A DNA stretch of 64,000 nt from Proales similis. Its lineage: Eukaryota > Rotifera > Eurotatoria > Ploima > Proalidae. The DNA is taken from assembly GCA_019059635.1 (NCBI GenBank), contig JAGVRJ010000015.1:620001-684000 (forward strand), given 5' to 3'. The notes under the pieces were generated by a model that was not told the DNA's origin, searched no databases, and worked only from the letters and a program-made list of their open reading frames with translations. Shown piece by piece: positions 1 through 15,493 of the stretch (within the stretch, counting starts at the first letter, position 1; every line of letters begins with the position of its first letter). A program made the position numbers and the translations under genes.

Positions 1-380
1 TAATGATATAAGCATTATTTTTGAATTATTTACTAAAAAACAAAATACAGCCAATGAGATTTTTGATCAGTATTTTAAAAATATGGATATGAAATATGAT
101 TTTGTCTCTACTATCCGTGATGAATTATTTTGCTTTTTTATCTAAACCTATCAATAAGATATTGTCGCTACCTAAATGAAAGCAAGACAATCTAATGGTC
201 CAGGAATTGAGTCTCATCCCAAGCCCACTTTGGAAGACTGTCCCACTTTGTCCACCTGCGAGCAGGAAGTAATAGAGTAAAACTAGGCCGGTCGGTATTT
301 TTGAGGAACTAGGGCCGGTCATGGCACGGCCCGATCAGAGCGCCTGATACCAAAACTGACCCAGTTCTGCCCACCGACTG
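1..380. other. Upstream non-coding DNA
   Basis: AT-rich sequence before the first gene. Only short chance reading frames are visible. The last part is presumably the promoter-proximal region of the gene that starts at 453. Confidence 0.6.
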
Positions 381-390
381 CTATAAAAGG
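381..390 (+). promoter_or_regulatory. TATA box of the Gly/Tyr-rich secreted protein gene
   Basis: The sequence ctataaaagg is a near-perfect metazoan TATA box about 70 nt before the start codon. It would place the cap site near 410-415 and leave a short leader of about 40 nt. A strong TATA fits a highly or conditionally expressed secreted product. Confidence 0.75.
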
Positions 391-452
391 CGAGCAGCGA
401 GCCGAGATCGATCAAGAAAAGTTAAACAAATCGATCAAGAGACTCAAACAAG

Positions 453-791
453 ATGAACAAGCAAACAGCCCTAGCCTTGGCCATGTGCGCACTTGTACTC
501 CTCGTCCAGCCCGCAAGGGCAGGAGAGGACGGAGACAACCACTTGCGAGCGATGCTCAAGTCGGAGGGAGGCGACAGCCAGCTGCAAGGCATCGGCCCGG
601 GTGGATTCGGTGCTTTTGGAGCGGGCATCGGTCCTGGCTTCGGACCAGGATTCGCTGGCGCAGGCGCCTACTACCCGAACTACTATGACGCCTACTATCC
701 AAGCTACTACCCTTACTACGACTACTACTCGGCGTACGCTCCTCCGATCGTGCCGCCCTACGCTCCGCCAGTGGGCTACTACAAGAAGTAG
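453..791 (+). CDS. Small secreted Gly/Tyr/Pro-rich protein
   Basis: A 112-residue single-exon protein. It opens with a clear signal peptide (MNKQTALALAMCALVLLVQPARAG; cleavage likely after ARA, about residue 23). An acidic stretch follows, then a Gly/Phe run (GFGPGF, GAGIGPGFGPG), and then a tail dominated by Tyr pairs and Pro (repeats of the type YYP and YYD, ending GYYKK). There are no cysteines in the mature part. Such low-complexity Gly/Tyr proteins occur in cuticles, egg shells, byssus-like and adhesive secretions, but composition alone does not assign a role. A TATA box lies at 381-390, and a CT repeat (about 835-850) and AATAAA (883-888) follow the stop. Overlapping frames on both strands were dismissed because only this frame has a signal peptide and a typical leader. 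Confidence 0.8.
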   Translation: MNKQTALALAMCALVLLVQPARAGEDGDNHLRAMLKSEGGDSQLQGIGPGGFGAFGAGIGPGFGPGFAGAGAYYPNYYDAYYPSYYPYYDYYSAYAPPIVPPYAPPVGYYKK

Positions 792-899
792 ACGCCCGAA
801 ATGGCCTCTTTCTGTCCATCTCTTTAGCCTAGAGCCTCTCTCTCTCTCTCCCTTAGTTTAGACGACAGTTTTTTAAATCATGAATAAAACTTAAGTAAC

Positions 900-3736
<2,837 letters not shown>

Positions 3737-5371
3737 AGCCAAGTCCCATTCAACCAGTGTCCACATTCAAATCAGCATCACAACTCCTATCTGAACTATT
3801 CGCATGGCGCTAAATTTCAATTCTTAATCTTTTTCCTCTGACTTTTTTCTCGTCTCTATTTTCCTATATTGTATAAACAGCAGCAGACAAATTTAATTTC
3901 CAATTGCTAATTTACTCGACTAGCTGATACCACTTAACTAATCAGAAAATTTACCAATTAGCCAGTAGATCAACCAGCAAATGATATCAAAACAAAGGGA
4001 AAGCAGAATTCGCCGACACAAAATCTCAGCAGTTGATCAGACAATCGAGCGAATGCCATAGGTCCAAGGCTTTGAGAATCTCAGGCGTTCAAAAAAACTC
4101 TAACTTCTGCGCGCTTGTTCTTATCTCAATCGAACTGAGCCGAAGAGACTCAATTATCTAACTTGACCAATTTTCGTCCCCAGCTTGCTATTAGGATTGT
4201 TGTAAATAGAACGACGCTTTTCACCTAATAAAGCAATCGTGAAATTTCTACTCTCAATCCTCTACTCAAGTCTTGCTCTGTCTGGGCTGATTGAAATTCG
4301 AAATCTGGGTAAACTGCTGCTGATTCTGATCGAATGCGAATGAATTCTGAATAAAAGACAATAACAAATTTATTAATTAATGATCGAGTAAAAAAGCTAG
4401 AAAATTATAAAGGGTCATGTCCGTGCAGATTTTTTCTTATATTGAATTGAACTGAGTTGAATTTAGAACAGAACGATCATGATGATTTTCTCGAGAACAC
4501 CGGCGTGCTTGCGATTGATCTCCATTGTCGAAGCGCGTATCGCTAGCGCGATTGAACACTTTTTGAAAGATCTGTTGATCTAAAGCTGGCATAAACCGAA
4601 GTAAGAATTTTAATTTTATTCAAGTCTGTTTGCGTGTCTCGACTCAATACACAATTTCGAGCTTGTTTTCACGTTGTGTATTTATACGAGAGCCGAGTTA
4701 TGCAAGCATTAACAATTATTCTCCAGACACTCATTATGATTTTGATAGAAAATTAAGATTGTGTGCCGTCTCGGCTCACCTGGAAAGCGAGTTTATCGGT
4801 TCGACTCGCTTTCAGGCCCTTTGAATTGTTTCTTTATGTTCAAATAGCTGAAATTCTTTTGCAAAAAAACAGCGAGACTGTCTGCTGGCTTGTGAAATTT
4901 TAATAATACCAGTAGAAGCGTCCTATGTAGTTTTAACCAGAATTCGGCTTTTTTCGAGACAAACTGTTTCAAATTGACGATTTTTAGTGAATCGAGGCGT
5001 TTGAATCTTTCAATTGTACACAAACTAGCTGTGATTCATAAACGAAGAGCACTGAATGCGGTCGGAAATTGTCTTGTTTCTGAATCGTCAAAAAGTAAAA
5101 CTGGCCTTTTAGTTTTTGAATTGAGGCCCTGAACCCAATGCCCGACGAGTGAGAAATAATTTTTAACACTTTGCTGAGCACTAATGTGTTCGTAAATTCT
5201 GACTTGGGAAAAAGTTTTGTTTGCCGTCTGTTCTCAAGAAAATGCGGCTACAAACTACACGTGACCCAGTTTGCCGCTTCGTACGCATTTATGCTTTTTA
5301 ACTTTTGAAGCGATCGCATCAGTTCAATCGCAAATTGCTTTAAGCAGGAAATTCTCAAAGAAATAAACTCA
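3737..5371. other. Intergenic between coronin and PRMT7
   Basis: Contains the coronin 3' UTR with a polyadenylation signal near 4228. The remaining sequence is AT-rich and I see no gene in it. Small frames on both strands (4630-5181) have no signal, domain or splice support. Confidence 0.6.
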
Positions 5372-7784
5372 ATGTTTACCTCCCGGATGAACACAATGAC
5401 TGGTCGGCTCGAATGGGAGTTTGCCAGCGAAGACTACGATTATAACCAAGAGCTCGCTCGAGCTGGTTTTGCTGACATGCTGCATGATACAGATCGAGTA
5501 AAACCATTTTGAGCATTCTGATATTGTCCATTTGAGTCGATGAAACTGAAATCTGTTTATCTAGAACAGAAAGTACTTCGAAGGTCTCAAGAAAGTTATC
5601 GGCAAGCTAAAACAAGAAGGGAAAGAAGTGCGCGTGCTGGATATTGGAACTGGTACTGGGCTTTTGTCTATGATGGCAGTCCAGTGCGGAGCCGACTCTG
5701 TGACGGCCTGTGAAGTTTTCAAGCCGATGGCGAGCGTCGCCGAGAAATGTATTGAAGCTAACGGAATGAGCAATAAAATAAAAGTAGTGAGGAAAAGGTC
5801 CACAGACATGGTGGTGGGAGAAGACATGGTCCAAAGAGCCAATGTTCTCGTAGCTGAAGTGTTTGACACTGAACTTATTGGCGAGGGAGCTATTGGAGTA
5901 TTCTCTCATGCGTTGGAACATTTAATGGAGACCGACTGCTACGTGGTGCCAGATAGCGCCACAATCTATGTACAGCTTGTTGAGTCGAACGAGTTGCGCC
6001 ACATGAACTGGCTTGATCTTTCTTCTCAAAATATAAAAATTCCCGATGACTACTCGAACCCTGCCAGCGACTCGATACTGGATCTGCAGCTCTCTGAGTT
6101 TCACAATTTTACTCCACTTACCACCCCGCTTGAAGCGTTTAGGTATTTGCGATAGTTTTTCACTTTTCTTTTGCTTATTTCCTGAGTTTTGCTGTTTAAG
6201 CTTTTCATTTTCGGGCAAAGAACAGCTTAAATTCGACGAAAATCGTCTAGTCAAGACTCAAGCCACCAAGGACGGAACCCCACACGCTGTTTTCATGTGG
6301 TGGATCTTAAAAATGGACTTCGAGTCCGAAATAATTTTGACTTGTGCGCCAACATGGGTCGATAAATCAGCTCAAGTAGGCTTGCTAGTGATATCGTTTG
6401 GCTCGACGCGTGTTTTTATTCGTAGAATTTTTCAGTGGCGTGATCACTGGATGCAGGGAGTATATTTTCCGCGAAATTTGATTCATTTGGAACAAGGAGA
6501 ACAGTTCTATGTTGATTGCAACCACGACGAGTATTCGCTTTGGTTCGATGTTCTCAAAGAGCCAAGTCAGAAGCGAATAGCTGGACAGTCTTTGGGAATC
6601 GCGCTAGTCAGTCGCAATAGACTTCTTCAACTGAATAATTCAGAGCGAAATCTTCAATTTACTCAGCTGCTTACTAAAGTAATACTTTTTTTTTATTTAA
6701 AATACTTGAGCTGAATTTAATTTCAGCATCGATTACAAGCTACAAGATCCGAACAAAGCTTTATTGATCTTGAACGATGATCTGTCAATATTGCCTTTTC
6801 TGGCCGCTAAACTCAAATTCAAACGCGTAAGAACTCTGGACTTAACTCAGAAAGGCCTTGCCTTACTTTACCTCGGTTTAAGATCTACACAACTGAGACA
6901 AATGAGTTTCGCAAGCGATTCATCCGATCGTTTATCCAACATAATCAATTCGAGTCGCCGATAGAAATAATCGATAAACCGCTGCAAGAACTCGCTGTCG
7001 GCCAGTACAAAGTGGGTTTAAGTCTTTGTGGTCTGAGTTAAGATCTATTAACTCGCGAAGTTCGACATAGTGATCTCAGAGATGGCATTCAGCAGTGCTC
7101 TGCTACCTTGGGATAGACTCTATTTTCATTACGCACTTCAAGATTTGAGAAAAGCCGATGCACTGAGTTCAGAGTGCATTTTGTTGCCAAACAAGCTGCG
7201 CCTAAGAGCGATTGGCATCTGCATGCAAGATCTACACAAGATAAGGTGGCCTGTTAATGATTGTGAAGGCTTTAACATAACTCCCTTCGATCAAGTCATC
7301 TTGGTAAATTCGGCTCCAAGATGGAAAAAGAATCGAATTCTTAGCAAGCTTTTTGCTTTAGAACGCTTGCAGGGAAACAGATGGCTTCATGGAGCCACAT
7401 CCGATGTGGGAGTATCCATCGAAGCCGGCTACCCAGCCAGAGACCCTACTCGAACTTGGTCTGGATTCGAATTTGCCCGAACTGATTGAAACACAGAGTC
7501 GACTAACTGCAAAGAGAGAGGAATGGATCAACGGTGTAGCTGTTTGGCACGAGCTTGCCTATGAGGTGTCAGGACAATGCTACTTGCAAGTTTCATCTGG
7601 TCTTTTGTCTGATCCAAACTGGGACCATGAGCTTGAATGGGACCGAGAGCACAAGCAGTGCATTCAAATCATGGAGTCAGCCAGGCTGTTGAAGCCTGGA
7701 AGCTTTGTTTCGTGCAATGCTCGATTAGACATTGCAAAAGGTAAATTCGATGTTCGCTTCTGCCTTAACCAGCTAGAGCCGTAA
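5372..7784 (+). CDS. PRMT7: Protein arginine methyltransferase 7
   Basis: Eight exons with agreeing phases: 5372-5497, 5565-6142, 6201-6375, 6436-6678, 6740-6826, 6883-7011, 7061-7303 and 7362-7784, giving 667 residues (human PRMT7 is about 690). It monomethylates arginine using S-adenosylmethionine. The N-terminal half has the SAM-binding motif VLDIGTGTGLLSMMA and the double-E loop AEVFDTELIGEG. PRMT7 carries a second, degenerate methyltransferase module; here it is recognisable by WRDHWMQGVYF, EMAFSSALLPWDRLYF and EPHPMWEYP. Introns are 49-67 nt. The exon 4/5 junction uses the second AG (ending 6739), because the nearer AG puts the next exon out of frame. AATAAA lies at 7794-7799, directly after the stop. 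Confidence 0.93.
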
Positions 7785-7996
7785 AAAGCATGAAATAAAC
7801 AGAATTGAACGACAGTGAAGTTTATTTCTTGATTATTTGTGATGATTTAGTTAAATTGAGTTCAGATCAGCAACCGCAAATAAAACGGTCACAGGTCTCA
7901 GAGCTCAATACTGATTACGTTCAATAAGCAAATTGTTGCTAAAGGGAAACGCTAGAAATTTTCTCGGTAATTGATTGCTTGATACGATAAAGCGCT

Positions 7997-8442
7997 CTAG
8001 AATCTAAAACGATACGGGTAGTATCCATCTATCTGGTCTTGGTCGACTGCTTCGAATTTCTTCTTGGTCAGCTCTTTCAATAGCTGGCTAACTTCCGGAT
8101 TGTCTGCATATTTCTGATAACTTGATTAGAAGACGCAGCTACAGCCAACTTTGGAACAGGATACTTACTCGAAGAGCCTCATAAAATTTAGCGCTCAGCT
8201 GCAGCTTGGGCAGAGTGTTCGGCTTCTAAGATTAAATGAATACAATTGAAGCGAATAAAATCTTAGTGAGTAGGTGAGAAAATCCTTACCAAATATTCAT
8301 CTTCTCCTTCGGACAGCCATTTAGCTTGAAGCCGTGTAAGCGGGCTTTGGTGGCTTTGGCCAAAACTAAGCGAAGATTGAAGCATAAACAAAAGAGCGAA
8401 AAAAATCGCTACTTTTTGAACATTCTCATTTAAACCAGTCAT
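7997..8442 (-). CDS. Small secreted orphan protein ending in RFRF
   Basis: Three exons on the minus strand (8442-8290, 8225-8169, 8113-7997) with introns of 64 and 55 nt, all in phase 0, give 108 residues. Residues about 10-30 form a hydrophobic signal peptide (FFALLFMLQSSLSFG). The remainder is charged and probably helical (SAKFYEALRKY, EVSQLLKELTKKK) and ends DGYYPYRFRF before the stop. A Lys-Lys-Lys site precedes the last 19 residues, so a processed peptide is conceivable. There is no Gly after the terminal Phe, so C-terminal amidation, normal for RFamides, is not encoded. The P-A-Y-L-Y spacing in the middle faintly recalls NPY/NPF helices, but I would not assign that family. It lies 212 nt from the 3' end of PRMT7, convergent with it. 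Confidence 0.55.
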
Positions 8443-9160
8443 TTTTGTGTGATCAACAGAGCAAAAGTTGCAATAGAAACAATCTAAATCAAGATCAATG
8501 AGTCTTAGAAAAATAGGCGCGTCGACGCGACAGTTTCGCACTTTTAATCAAGAGCTTGTTATTCTCTGCACGAATCTCAATTCCGAATTCTTGCAGCTTG
8601 GCTCAGGCAAAAGCATTCACCAACACACGCCAAATATCTTTTCAATATATTTCAATGGCAATAGTCACGCAAACAAAAAATGTGACCATCAATACATTAA
8701 TCAATTAAGATAAACACTTATTAATGTAAAATGGATCGAGGCCTAGTTGGGCAAGCAGGATCCTGTGATTAAAGCACAAGAAAATGCCTCAGCGCAAATG
8801 GGCTCTTGGTTGCGTTTATTTAACAAGCCCTGTTAAAATGAATTTGTTTAAATAGTCGATGAAAAGAGAGGAAAGAATGTTCATGAATATCTGTTCTGCA
8901 TGCCTAATTGGTGGCACTCACGAGTTCCTCTCATCTGAATTTCCTTCATTTTCTTTAAATAAATTTCAAATGAGATGAAATAGAGGGAGCTCGGGTTCTG
9001 CTTAATTTCAATTTAATTCTGATGTGACCGGAAGAAACCAAGTAATGCAGTGAATGCGCACTTCTCTTCAGAAGGATAGCAGCGCGCGATTTTTATTGTG
9101 TAGAATTGTGGTTTATTGATTGAGACGGTGATAAGGCCATAAGAAATAAGATTAGAAAGA
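8443..9160. other. Divergent intergenic region, nothing recognised
   Basis: Lies between the minus-strand small secreted gene and the plus-strand acyltransferase homologue, so it should hold both promoters. I see no TATA box, repeat or coding exon. Confidence 0.5.
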
Positions 9161-12100
9161 ATGGACGGGTTGATCCTATTTGAGGAGGCGGTAGTCGCTT
9201 CCCCCTTACGTTCTCACAAATCAAGGAATTCAAATCAGGTTAGTAAACCGGAGATTGTGTCAAAAGAAATAGAAACGTCATCAGTTAGAACCTTATTCGC
9301 AGGCTCGTTTGAACAAATTGAATCTAGTTAAAAGAATACAATATTCGACACCGAGCGGCAAACATGTACCATTTCTACTGCATTCATGCTGCCGAATATG
9401 TAGTCCCCATAGTCAAGTAATTTGAGAACAGATGAAATGTTCCCTCTTTGACTGAGACAGAAACGCTATTCGCGTCTCTTGATTGCTTTTCATGGCTTCT
9501 GAATTCATTCCAATCAAAAGGCCTACTTCCAAGCAGACTCTTCCGATTCATATTTTGTCGATATGGTGGCGCCACAGTTCAATAAGTTAAGCGAGTAAGA
9601 AACAGGAGGCAGAATTCAATTTTGAGCTTGACTAATTCGCTCATTTTAAAACCAGTTGGCTAGAGCTGTCGAGTAAAAAGCTCGACTCTACAGTTGTTTC
9701 CGAGTCGATAGAAAGGTGAATTATCTCCTAAATTGTCATTTTGCTGAAACGTTTGTGATTTGTTGAAATCAATAAGGTTGGCGCTCTCTCATTTTACGTC
9801 TCGCTCACAGCACTCTAAAAAAATTATAGCAGAAGTGGGCAAACTTGCAGTGATCCTTACGAACTAGCACTTGGCCAAGACACTAGATCTGTTTCTAATT
9901 TGGTACGGAACTGGTTTAACAAGTAATCAAGCATTCTACGTCAGTTTGTTGCTTTTTGCCGACTGAGCGAGTTCCAAGCGAAATCGTTCTAATAAGAAAG
10001 AAGCTCCTGAACATTGGTCTTAGAAAAACTAAATATTAGCAAATTCTTCGCGCCATAGTTCCGTCTAATTTAAAGGATTCTTTCGTAGGCTGTCGTTGCT
10101 TCTGTGCAAATTCTTGTCTCTTGGCTGCTTTAGTCGGCTTCTGTATTTTAAGCCACAGCTGAGTATGCTTCGAAAAGCACACAAAGTAACTCACAAATGA
10201 CGAAAGAAAAATACTTTGAAAAGAAAATTGTTTTTGTAACATGAACGCAGAGGCAGCTTCCGATCGTCTACGTATTTGATAAAATTGCCAGCCCGATGGA
10301 TATGACGCTGTTCAATCTATTTCTGTACATTAACAACCTCCGCACGGCAGCCATCCTTCTACCTAGCGAAGTTTGCGTAGGCAGATTGCTAAGGTTGTAT
10401 GTCAAGTCGTCTTGGTGTTCTTTAAATAACCAATTTTCCGGCGTTTGGTTGCTTCTAGGATGGCTTGTCAGACGATTAATCTCCACACTTACAGCCTGGA
10501 GCCAGAGAAACTGAAGATGATGCGCGGAGACTGTGACGACAGTTCGCCGCTTCAAGCTTCATCCAGACGGCTTAAATACCGCCAAGAATTGTCAACGGTA
10601 TTATCGTTAAATTAGTCACATTGCGCATGTATTGGTTTTTTAATTAATCATCGAATCAGCAGAATTTGACAAATTGGATAAGCTGTGGAGCGCATTTCAT
10701 TGTGAGCGATGAGCCTCAATTGCTCTCGCTGCTGCTCGATCTCATTGAGCATGAAGGTAAGTAGTACGTAACGAACGAGAGGATCGCTTGATCGTTTGAT
10801 ATATTCCGACGGTGCTGGGCCTCGGCAGAAACAAGGTTCGGAGATATGATTCTGGTTCCCGTCAAATTCTCGTCGGAAAGACGTCTCAGGGGTTTTTGTC
10901 TCAAAGAAGCGGCGCGATCATTGCTGCTTGGCTCACATGATTATGGTCAAGCGATTATTTCACTGAGCCAGCCGTTTTACCTTCGAGTGAGTTGCTCCCC
11001 AGGCTAATTATCTAATCGAGATTTCAATTTAATTGTTTACGAAGGAATTGCATGAGCAAGCGAGCAAAAATGCTGTCTCTCGTTGGTCTATTCACTCAAC
11101 GAGGCAGCTTCTTTTCAATCACATTAATTTGGGTAAAGCCCTAGAGGCGATTGTTTTTATTAGTCACTCAGTAGCCGAAATCGTTTCTTTTTTTTCAAAC
11201 AATCACTCTCTTCCTTTGTTTTGTGCCAAGATCGCGTGACATGCACGCCAGTGATGCCTGCAGACCTTCTGGCTTTCATTCTGCTCAGTCGATATCCGAA
11301 TGTAATCTTTTCTTGGTTCAATTTCCTTCGTTCGTCTGAATTTATTTTCAGAGACTAAATCAAAATGTAAAAAGAAATGCGAAATAGAAGAGATCAAAGT
11401 CAGCTTTATAACGCTGCTCAAACAATACAAACAGCTGAACGACCTTTTTTACTTTGAATACTTGAATGAGATAAGCGTGTTCGAAACAGCCATAGACAGG
11501 CTCAATAAAGCGTTGCGTATCAAAGCTGATGAGCACAAGTGAGTACCTTGGCTTGTTGGCCTTAATCCATAGCTGTGTATAAGCTCTTATGATTCAAACA
11601 TAAAAAAGGAAATTTGTTGAGATTGATAGCTTTGATGAAATTGCAGTGTATGCCCAAATTTGTATGGAGAAGTTCTTTCCATCTGCCATAGTCGGTAAGC
11701 ATGAATTCTTGAAGCGACTTCAGAATGCATTTCAAATCGATTCGAAATCGGCAGCATGCTCAATTAAAGCCCTACTATCGGCTTCTTGTCGGCTTAATGA
11801 TCGTCATTTTGATGAGAATCAGATAAGCCGCATGGCAGCCAAATATTCAAATATATTCTCAACTCTCTGCTCGCATTTCAAACGAGTAATCCCTTAAGCC
11901 ATGATGCTCTTCCAATTAACGGGTTCTATCGAAAGCATGAAAGGATTGCGAGACATTAGAAAATGTCGTGGACTCAGTAATTGACGTTTTCAAGTCGAGA
12001 GGCTTCCTAACAGAGGGCGGAGATCAGTGCCTTCTTTATGGACAAAGTCGATTCACTCGGCTATTTAAAACAGATGAAGACGAAGAAGCAGATTATTTCT

Positions 12101-12563
12101 GGGGCGACAGTGAGCAGAAGCATTCGATCATTAAGGACTCTTTTGAACAAGACGTTCAAATGAAGAGGAATCCGGGTCGCTTTAAGGTTAGCAAAAGGAT
12201 AAGTGCTCCTTGTTTTGGCTGTATTGAGTATATTTCAATTTCAGATAAGGAAAAGTGCTGAATGTCAGCACCAGTTTTGGCTCTATCAGCAGTGCCTTCG
12301 GCCGTATGCACAGATTTATCAGATTTTGTTTCGATCGCTGCTCAAAATCGCCACATGGGCAGTAAAAATTGGCGAACTTGAAGCCTCTTTGGAATCGGTG
12401 GCTCGCTCTGAAATCGCAGAGCGAAAGCTTGAATGGGGTAGGCTCGAAGTTTGCATTAGCAGTCTTTATCAATCAATTCAACCTAACTCGTGCAAGTGAC
12501 GCCTTTCTGGGATCGAGCATTCGAGAGTGCGACTGCTCTGATGATAACGAAGAATCTTGTTAA
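9161..12563 (+). CDS. Mitochondrial-type GPAT homologue (GPAT1/2, PlsB family), probable pseudoenzyme
   Basis: About 732 residues from 18 exons: 9161-9238, 9285-9416, 9521-9594 (or from 9461), 9656-9715, 9833-9902, 10001-10016, 10076-10185, 10251-10393, 10459-10597, 10663-10756, 10829-10986, 11045-11132, 11231-11301, 11354-11538, 11609-11885, 11944-12186, 12245-12361 and 12420-12563. All splice phases agree. Family landmarks run in order: the Cys-rich N-terminus (CCRICSPHSQ), the acyltransferase core (LPIVYVFDKIASPMD ... ILVPVKFSSERRL) and the long GPAT1/2 C-terminal region (KTDEDEEADYFWGD, HQFWLYQQCLRPYAQIYQIL). GPATs acylate glycerol-3-phosphate at the outer mitochondrial membrane. Here the catalytic HX4D reads IASPMD (His lost), and the GGFFIRR and EGTRS motifs are unrecognisable, so catalysis is doubtful. 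The exon 3 start and the 16-nt exon 6 are the weak points of the model. Confidence 0.75.
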
Positions 12564-13290
12564 ATTAAATGATGAACGAAAAGTTGGCTTAGACGGGGCG
12601 GGGATTGTGTTTCTTAACGACTCGCTCCTGGCGCTATCGTTGTTGATTTGATAAGTTACCGGCGAAATAATTATAAACAAGCAAAATTCGCTCGCTAAGC
12701 AACCGAAATCATTCGGAAACGAGCTCCTTTAGTTTAATAAACCAACACATGAATTGAATAAAAGAAGAGTTCAAGTCGTTGAATATCTGAGTTGACATGG
12801 CTACGAGAGCCATAAAAACCCGTGGCAACAAGCGGCCCAACAAATGCTCCAGGCTGGAGAGCCATTTTTTTCCATTTTCCAACCTTTCCACGACCCATGC
12901 CCGCAGTGAAATGGCTTCGCAGCTCTCACTGTAATGAGGCATGACTCATTGTGAACAACGTTTGCTTGTTGTCGCTTAGCGGCCATTGAATTTGCGTTGT
13001 ATAAATTAGCATAATTCGGGTTATGAGACGTTTTCAAGCCGTGCGAAGCAAGTTCTGGATGAGCTTATCGGCAGCTAGGACGAGAGACGCTTAGTCCACG
13101 GCCTCAGTTATTTGGTTGCTGTGAGCAACGGTCGCCGAGAAGCTCCACCCGATTTCGGTTGTGACAACAATGCCGAGTTGCGCACACCAATCAACAAAAA
13201 GAAATTGTCGGCGCCGCGCTCCTTGGCCGTTGTTTGCTTGTTGCCATATATAAATGCTCGATGTTGAAACGATGAGTGAGACGACGAGAG
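12564..13290. other. Intergenic upstream of alpha-tubulin
   Basis: No gene seen. A second TATA-like string (tatataaat near 13246-13254) lies about 70 nt above the preferred tubulin TATA and could be an alternative start site. Short frames at 12709-13294 have no supporting features. Confidence 0.55.
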
Positions 13291-13322
13291 CCAATCAGAT
13301 CTCAGACGGCACGCATATAAAA
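13291..13322 (+). promoter_or_regulatory. CCAAT and TATA boxes of the alpha-tubulin gene
   Basis: ccaatcag (13291-13298) is followed by catataaaaa (13314-13323), about 125 nt before the ATG. Both match core promoter elements in spacing and orientation and suit a strongly expressed tubulin gene. Confidence 0.6.
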
Positions 13323-13439
13323 AGCTTAAGCTCTACGCTGAACAAGCCACATTCGCTTTAGAATTATTCGACAAGCTTAAACTGAGAATCGAACATTCTC
13401 TACACTTTTTACGACTATAAGCCCAATCAACTCAATTAA

Positions 13440-14798
<1,359 letters not shown>

Positions 14799-15260
14799 AA
14801 TGCTCCGCCTGCATTCGTCAGCTAACAATTGTCAATTCAGTTACCCCAATAGACTTCAATTATTCAAAATAGTCTTTACAATTCCTCTCAACTAGACAGT
14901 CTGACACAATTAGATAAACAATTGAGAAATGAATCTAAAACAACAATAATAATAAATAGACTCAAGGCATCAATAAAAACATTCTTTTTAACTCCGAGCC
15001 GCGGTGGGATATGGGTTTTAAAGGAGGAAGAGCTATCAAAGAGACTATGGTCTGATCTGATCATAGCTCCTACTTATACCATAATCGATTGCTATTCTTG
15101 CTGGCTGGCTGCTAAATATCTATTCTTTAGGGCAATTTGCAATACTTACTTTCGCACGCAAATTTCGGTAAAAAATCAATTAAAACTTGAACCAAATTTG
15201 AAAACTTGTTTGACAAGCAAAAGAAAAATTCTTGAAAATAGGCAAATAAAAAATTGATTT
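14799..15260. other. Alpha-tubulin 3' UTR and intergenic DNA
   Basis: AT-rich. It contains the tubulin polyadenylation signal. A 111-codon open frame (14922-15257) has no domain, signal peptide or conserved look, and I treat it as chance. Confidence 0.55.
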
Positions 15261-15493
15261 GAATTGTGAAAAACATTTGCAGAGCTATCAGTCAAGGGAA
15301 ATGGCTCGAACAAATAAATTAAGTTGGCGAAAAGCCTTTAAATGATAAGTGATTAAAAATTGTTGTTTTTCCTCGAAAATACCTTGGAAACGCCAGTTCG
15401 AGGATATTTTTGGAAAACTGTTATCTGAGCATTTAAAATCAAAGGGAATTCAAGCATTTCCCTCTTGACTTATTTTGTCGTGAAAAAGAAAAA
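15261..15493 (+). repeat. Duplicated 5' flank of PAN/WD40 copy 1
   Basis: This stretch is clearly related to 23101-23330, the flank of copy 2. Both begin gaattgtgaaaaa and both carry a near-identical block (ttaaaatcaaagggaattca) just before the first exon. The duplicated unit therefore included about 230 nt upstream of the gene. In this copy the ATG at 15301 opens only a short frame. Confidence 0.75.

Noticed and set aside
7997-8442. Assignment as neuropeptide F
   Set aside because: No RPRF-Gly-basic end, no conserved NPF intron within the RxRF codons, and only weak helix-pattern similarity.
14922-15257. 111-codon frame downstream of alpha-tubulin
   Set aside because: AT-rich composition, no homology cue, and it overlaps the tubulin 3' region.
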